A stretch of DNA of 64,000 nt from Calothrix sp. PCC 7507 (GTDB lineage Bacteria > Cyanobacteriota > Cyanobacteriia > Cyanobacteriales > Nostocaceae): positions 5,815,501-5,879,500 of the forward strand of contig NC_019682.1 in the NCBI RefSeq assembly GCF_000316575.1, in the 5' to 3' direction. Shown one piece after another: positions 61,033-64,000 of the stretch. Each line of letters opens with the position of its first letter. Position 1 is the first letter of the stretch. The notes beneath the pieces were generated by a model that saw only the letters and a list, made by a program, of their open reading frames with translations, had not been told where the DNA came from and made no database searches. The position numbers and the translations under genes were made by a program.

Positions 61033-63668
61033 ATTTTGCTCGTAGTCTTCCAGCCATGCTGATTGGTGCCGCTGTCATGTTGGTGAAACCTCAAGTTGCC
61101 TTATCCTTAACTCCGGTAGAAGTCAACAATATTGCTCAAACAGTTACTGTTCGCATTGATGGAGACGGTGTTGGTTCTGGAGTAATTTTTGAACGCAAAG
61201 GTGAAACTTACTTTGTCCTCACCAATCGACACGTAGTATCCAAAGACGGCAGATATGAGATTCACACCCAAGATGGTGCAAGTTATCCAGTCTACTACAG
61301 CAAGGAATTACCGGGATTAGATTTGGCGGTATTGCAATTCAATAGTAATAAAAATTACCCTATTGCTAAATTAGGCAACTCTGACCAAACCAGAGAAGGG
61401 ATGACGGTGTATGTAGTAGGTTGGGCTGACCGTTTACCAGGTATTAATGAACGTAGTTATCAATTTACGAATGGCAGCATTCGCAGTCGTCTGCAAAACC
61501 CAGATGATGGCTACGCTTTAGTTTATAACAACGAGGCAATTCCGGGGATGAGTGGCGGTCCGGTGTTAGACGAAAATGGCAATTTGATCGGGATTAATGG
61601 ACGAGCTACACAACCGGAAGAGAAGACAGGAACTGTTTTAAGGTTGGGAATCCCGATTAACACCTTTTTGGCAGCCAGAAATAATTTACAACCAGTTACA
61701 ACAAAAAAACCAAGTCCTAGTCCCAGTATACCTACAGCCGGACAACCAAATACTAGAGAAAAACCCACAGTCACACGACAACGAACTGCTGAGGACTTGA
61801 TCAGCTTGGGAGGAGCTAAAGCCGATAAAGGAGATTATAAAGGAGCGATCGCTGATTACGACCAAGCCCTCAAACTGAGTCCCAACAATCCTGATGCTTA
61901 CTTCCGACTGGGTGCAGCCTACAAGGAGCTAAATGATTACCCAGCATCTCTGAAAAATTTTGAACAGGTGATTCGCCTCAGTCCCAAAAATGCCACCGCG
62001 TACGCTTGGAGAGGTTATGTCCTCGTGCAAATGAAAGATTACCAGGGTGCGCTTACCAATGCTAACAAATCCATTAGTCTTGATCCTAACTCTCGTACTA
62101 CGGCCTTTGCCTATGCTGTCCTGGCTGGCGCTCATTTAGGTTTAAATGACACACAACAAGCCCTTGCCGCTACTAACCAAGTAATCCAGCGACTTCCTAA
62201 CCAAGTAGATGCTTACAATCTACGGGGTCTGTTACGGGTGGAGACGAAAGACTATAAACTAGCGATCGCTGATTATGATCAGGCGCTGAGTTTTTTGGAG
62301 TTCTCTGGTATTGGCATCACCTTCAATAGCGAAAAAAATCAAGGGCTAAAAATTACACAGGTGAATGACAACTCTCCAGCTATAAAAGGAGGGGTGAAAG
62401 TTGGCGATCAGATTTTGGCAATTGATGGTAAACCCACTCTCAACATGACATCGGATGATGCCGCCAAGTTAATGCGGGGTCAAGAAGGTACTACAATCAG
62501 CTTGCGAATTAAACGCCAAGGTAGAAGTGACTTTGACCTGAAGCTGAACCGGGTATTGATTAGCGATCCCAAAGCGGCGGAAATTTACAAAAACCGTGCT
62601 GTTGCTCGCGCTAAATTAGAAGATGCTCAAGGAGCGATCGCCGATGCTCAGAAAGCCGCCGATTTATACCAAAGGCAAGGCAAAACAGCAGAGGCCCAAA
62701 CTATACTCAACGCTCTCAAAAAACTACAAAATACTCCATCCGGTTCACAACCAACTACCCCATCCAATCAGTCAAATCCTCAAACAATTATCGCCACTGC
62801 TAACGAAGCGATCGCCCGTAATCCTCAAGATGCCAATGCCTATACGAGGAGGGCAGCTGGGCGATATCAGCAAGGAGATAAACAAAAAGCATTAGAGGAT
62901 TTAAACCAAGCCACCCGCTTCAATCGCAAACATTCGCTGGCTTGGGCTTTTCGCGGTGACGTGTTACGTGAGTTGGGACGAAACGAAGAGGCGATTACTT
63001 CCTATAGTCGGGCAGTAGAAGCTAACAGTCAATGGGGTACAGTGAAAGCTGCTGATGTTTATTTAACCCGAGGAAATCTCTACACAGATCAGGCAAACTA
63101 TCAGCGAGCTATTACCGATTATGACCAAGTAATTCGCTTAAATGCCAAAAGTGCCGTCGCCTACGCTTTACGGGGTTTAGCCTACCAGCGCCAGGGAAAC
63201 AATAAAGCAGCACTCTCGGACTTCAACCAAGCAGCACGGATCGATCCGAATAATGCCATTGCTTATTTTGCAAGGGGTTTGAGCTACCATACTCAGGGAG
63301 ACTATCAGGGGGCACTAGCCGCCTACGAAAAAGCAACTACCCTGGATGCAAAATTATTAGCAGCTGTTAATAACCTGGGACTAATCAAATATGAACTCCA
63401 AGATATGGAAGGAGCTATCCGCCAGTTTCAGGCTGCTGTTAACATTGACAGCAAATCTGCTGAACCTCAATTAGCCCTGGCAACAGCATTATATGTGAAA
63501 GGCGATCGCGATCGGGGTTTAGAACTAGCACAAGCAGCTCTGCGCCTAGACAAAAGATTTGCCAATATAGATTTCCTCAAGAAAAATTTTTGGGGCGATC
63601 GCATATTAGTAGATGTGCAGAAGCTCCTACAGAACCCCCAAATTCGCACCTTGCCATCTCGTCGCTAA
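61029..63668 (+). CDS. Trypsin-like protease with TPR and PDZ domains
   Basis: 879 residues. Signal or anchor at residues 1-26 (SLPAMLIGAAVMLV). The protease domain (about 30-215) has a full triad: H68 (LTNRHVV), D98 (GLDLAVL), S175 (GMSGGPVL). A proline-rich linker (about 225-255) leads to four to five TPRs (260-420), a PDZ domain (about 424-505; ITQVNDNSPAIKGGVKVGDQILAIDG), a further TPR, a low-complexity linker (TPSGSQPTTPSNQSNPQ) and another six or so TPRs to the end. It resembles an HtrA-like protease expanded with peptide-repeat scaffolds. It overlaps the previous gene by four bases (ATGA) and ends the operon. Periplasmic or envelope-associated by inference. Confidence 0.92.
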   Translation: MNFARSLPAMLIGAAVMLVKPQVALSLTPVEVNNIAQTVTVRIDGDGVGSGVIFERKGETYFVLTNRHVVSKDGRYEIHTQDGASYPVYYSKELPGLDLAVLQFNSNKNYPIAKLGNSDQTREGMTVYVVGWADRLPGINERSYQFTNGSIRSRLQNPDDGYALVYNNEAIPGMSGGPVLDENGNLIGINGRATQPEEKTGTVLRLGIPINTFLAARNNLQPVTTKKPSPSPSIPTAGQPNTREKPTVTRQRTAEDLISLGGAKADKGDYKGAIADYDQALKLSPNNPDAYFRLGAAYKELNDYPASLKNFEQVIRLSPKNATAYAWRGYVLVQMKDYQGALTNANKSISLDPNSRTTAFAYAVLAGAHLGLNDTQQALAATNQVIQRLPNQVDAYNLRGLLRVETKDYKLAIADYDQALSFLEFSGIGITFNSEKNQGLKITQVNDNSPAIKGGVKVGDQILAIDGKPTLNMTSDDAAKLMRGQEGTTISLRIKRQGRSDFDLKLNRVLISDPKAAEIYKNRAVARAKLEDAQGAIADAQKAADLYQRQGKTAEAQTILNALKKLQNTPSGSQPTTPSNQSNPQTIIATANEAIARNPQDANAYTRRAAGRYQQGDKQKALEDLNQATRFNRKHSLAWAFRGDVLRELGRNEEAITSYSRAVEANSQWGTVKAADVYLTRGNLYTDQANYQRAITDYDQVIRLNAKSAVAYALRGLAYQRQGNNKAALSDFNQAARIDPNNAIAYFARGLSYHTQGDYQGALAAYEKATTLDAKLLAAVNNLGLIKYELQDMEGAIRQFQAAVNIDSKSAEPQLALATALYVKGDRDRGLELAQAALRLDKRFANIDFLKKNFWGDRILVDVQKLLQNPQIRTLPSRR

Positions 63669-63710
63669 TTAAATCAGTGATTAGTTACAGTGTTTTTCAG
63701 AAATAAAACT

Positions 63711-63977
63711 GTAGTGGGACGACACAGCTAAAATGATGCAATAAAATTGTAGTAGCGTGTCTAGGCTAAATTTGTGCATTATATTGGGATGGAATTAAAC
63801 GCGGATGAACGCGGATGAACGCGGATAGGACTTATATTATTGCAACATTTTAGTCTAGACACGCCAGTAGGTTGGGTGGAGGCTTTGCGTAACCCAACGC
63901 CCTGATCAATGTTGGGTTGCGCTCCGCTTCACCCAACCTACGTCTAACGCACTATTTTAGCTGTGTCGTTCCACTAC
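63711..63977. repeat. Nested palindromic repeat cluster at the window end
   Basis: The outer arms GTAGTGGGACGACACAGCTA and TAGCTGTGTCGTTCCACTAC enclose two inner palindromes. One is GCGTGTCTAGGCTAAA ... TTTAGTCTAGACACGC (63755-63864). The other is GTAGGTTGGGTG ... CACCCAACCTAC (63867-63941). Inside the first lie three tandem GCGGATGAAC units (63801-63830). No gene is seen in 63669-64000. Confidence 0.8.
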
Positions 63978-64000
63978 TGGCGTGTCAAGGCTAATTCTGT

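Noticed and set aside
61523-61774. 83-residue antisense frame inside the protease/TPR gene
   Set aside because: Opposite strand of a strongly supported gene with intact catalytic motifs; proline- and lysine-rich coding creates the open antisense frame.

Overview
The window looks like chromosome of a filamentous, probably heterocyst-forming cyanobacterium (Nostocales). Supporting signs are the many HIP1 octamers (GCGATCGC) inside and between genes, heptanucleotide repeats of the AACTGTT / CAGTTAT type, families of short palindromic repeats typical of Nostoc relatives, a CphA2-type cyanophycin synthetase homologue, a COP23-domain protein, serine/threonine kinases fused to histidine kinases, and a deoxyhypusine-synthase-like homospermidine gene. 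I saw no rRNA, tRNA or CRISPR array.

Layout. 1-4.6 kb: a partial GGDEF-like membrane protein with a degenerate signature, a secreted carbohydrate-binding-like protein, a leucine-rich-repeat protein with a frameshifted last repeat, an M90-type zinc peptidase and a YidD-like protein. 4.7-8.5 kb: threonine dehydratase (ilvA), an AraC/alkyltransferase fusion and a catalase-like haem protein. 8.5-9.3 kb: a gene-poor gap with a transposase relic and a long perfect hairpin. 9.3-15 kb: a D-amino-acid-oxidase-like flavoprotein, then a two-gene heterodimeric ABC exporter with an Rpn-type nuclease gene between its halves. 15.4-21.3 kb: DUF1823-like protein, GH13 glycosidase, DAHP synthase and the CphA2-like ligase. 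21.7-27.2 kb: small unknowns, NurA, HAD hydrolase, UbiD. 28.5-34.7 kb: a PAS/GAF/class III cyclase-like protein, a small membrane protein, a deoxyhypusine-synthase-like enzyme, a DUF6508-macro fusion and CobO. 34.8-45.4 kb: PRC-barrel protein, SMC, a nuclease-like protein, a Ser/Thr kinase with TPRs and aspartate kinase. 46.1-56.6 kb: a signalling island (FHA protein, sensor histidine kinase, 1813-residue Ser/Thr kinase/ATPase/GAF/histidine kinase, REC-histidine kinase). 56.7-59.1 kb: Nudix, Uma2, AroB. 59.6-63.7 kb: a tight three-gene operon of a secreted COP23 protein and two trypsin-like proteases, the second carrying TPR and PDZ domains.

How the parts fit. The genes are mostly housekeeping metabolism (aromatic and aspartate-family amino acids, cobalamin, quinone, polyamine, cyanophycin-type storage) mixed with environmental signalling. 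The most striking non-genic signal is the intergenic space. Several gaps hold short non-autonomous elements with terminal inverted repeats, and four of these are inserted inside older palindromic repeats. Target duplications can be read directly at the insertion points (CTTACCAAGG, GTTTTCCCC, CCTAG, ATT). In two essential genes (smc, lysC) and at the 3' ends of others, intergenic-type repeat DNA appears to have entered the reading frame. Other notable points are the asymmetric nucleotide sites of the ABC exporter, the degenerate Mur-ligase domain of the CphA homologue, the cyclase domain lacking its transition-state arginine, and the protease operon.
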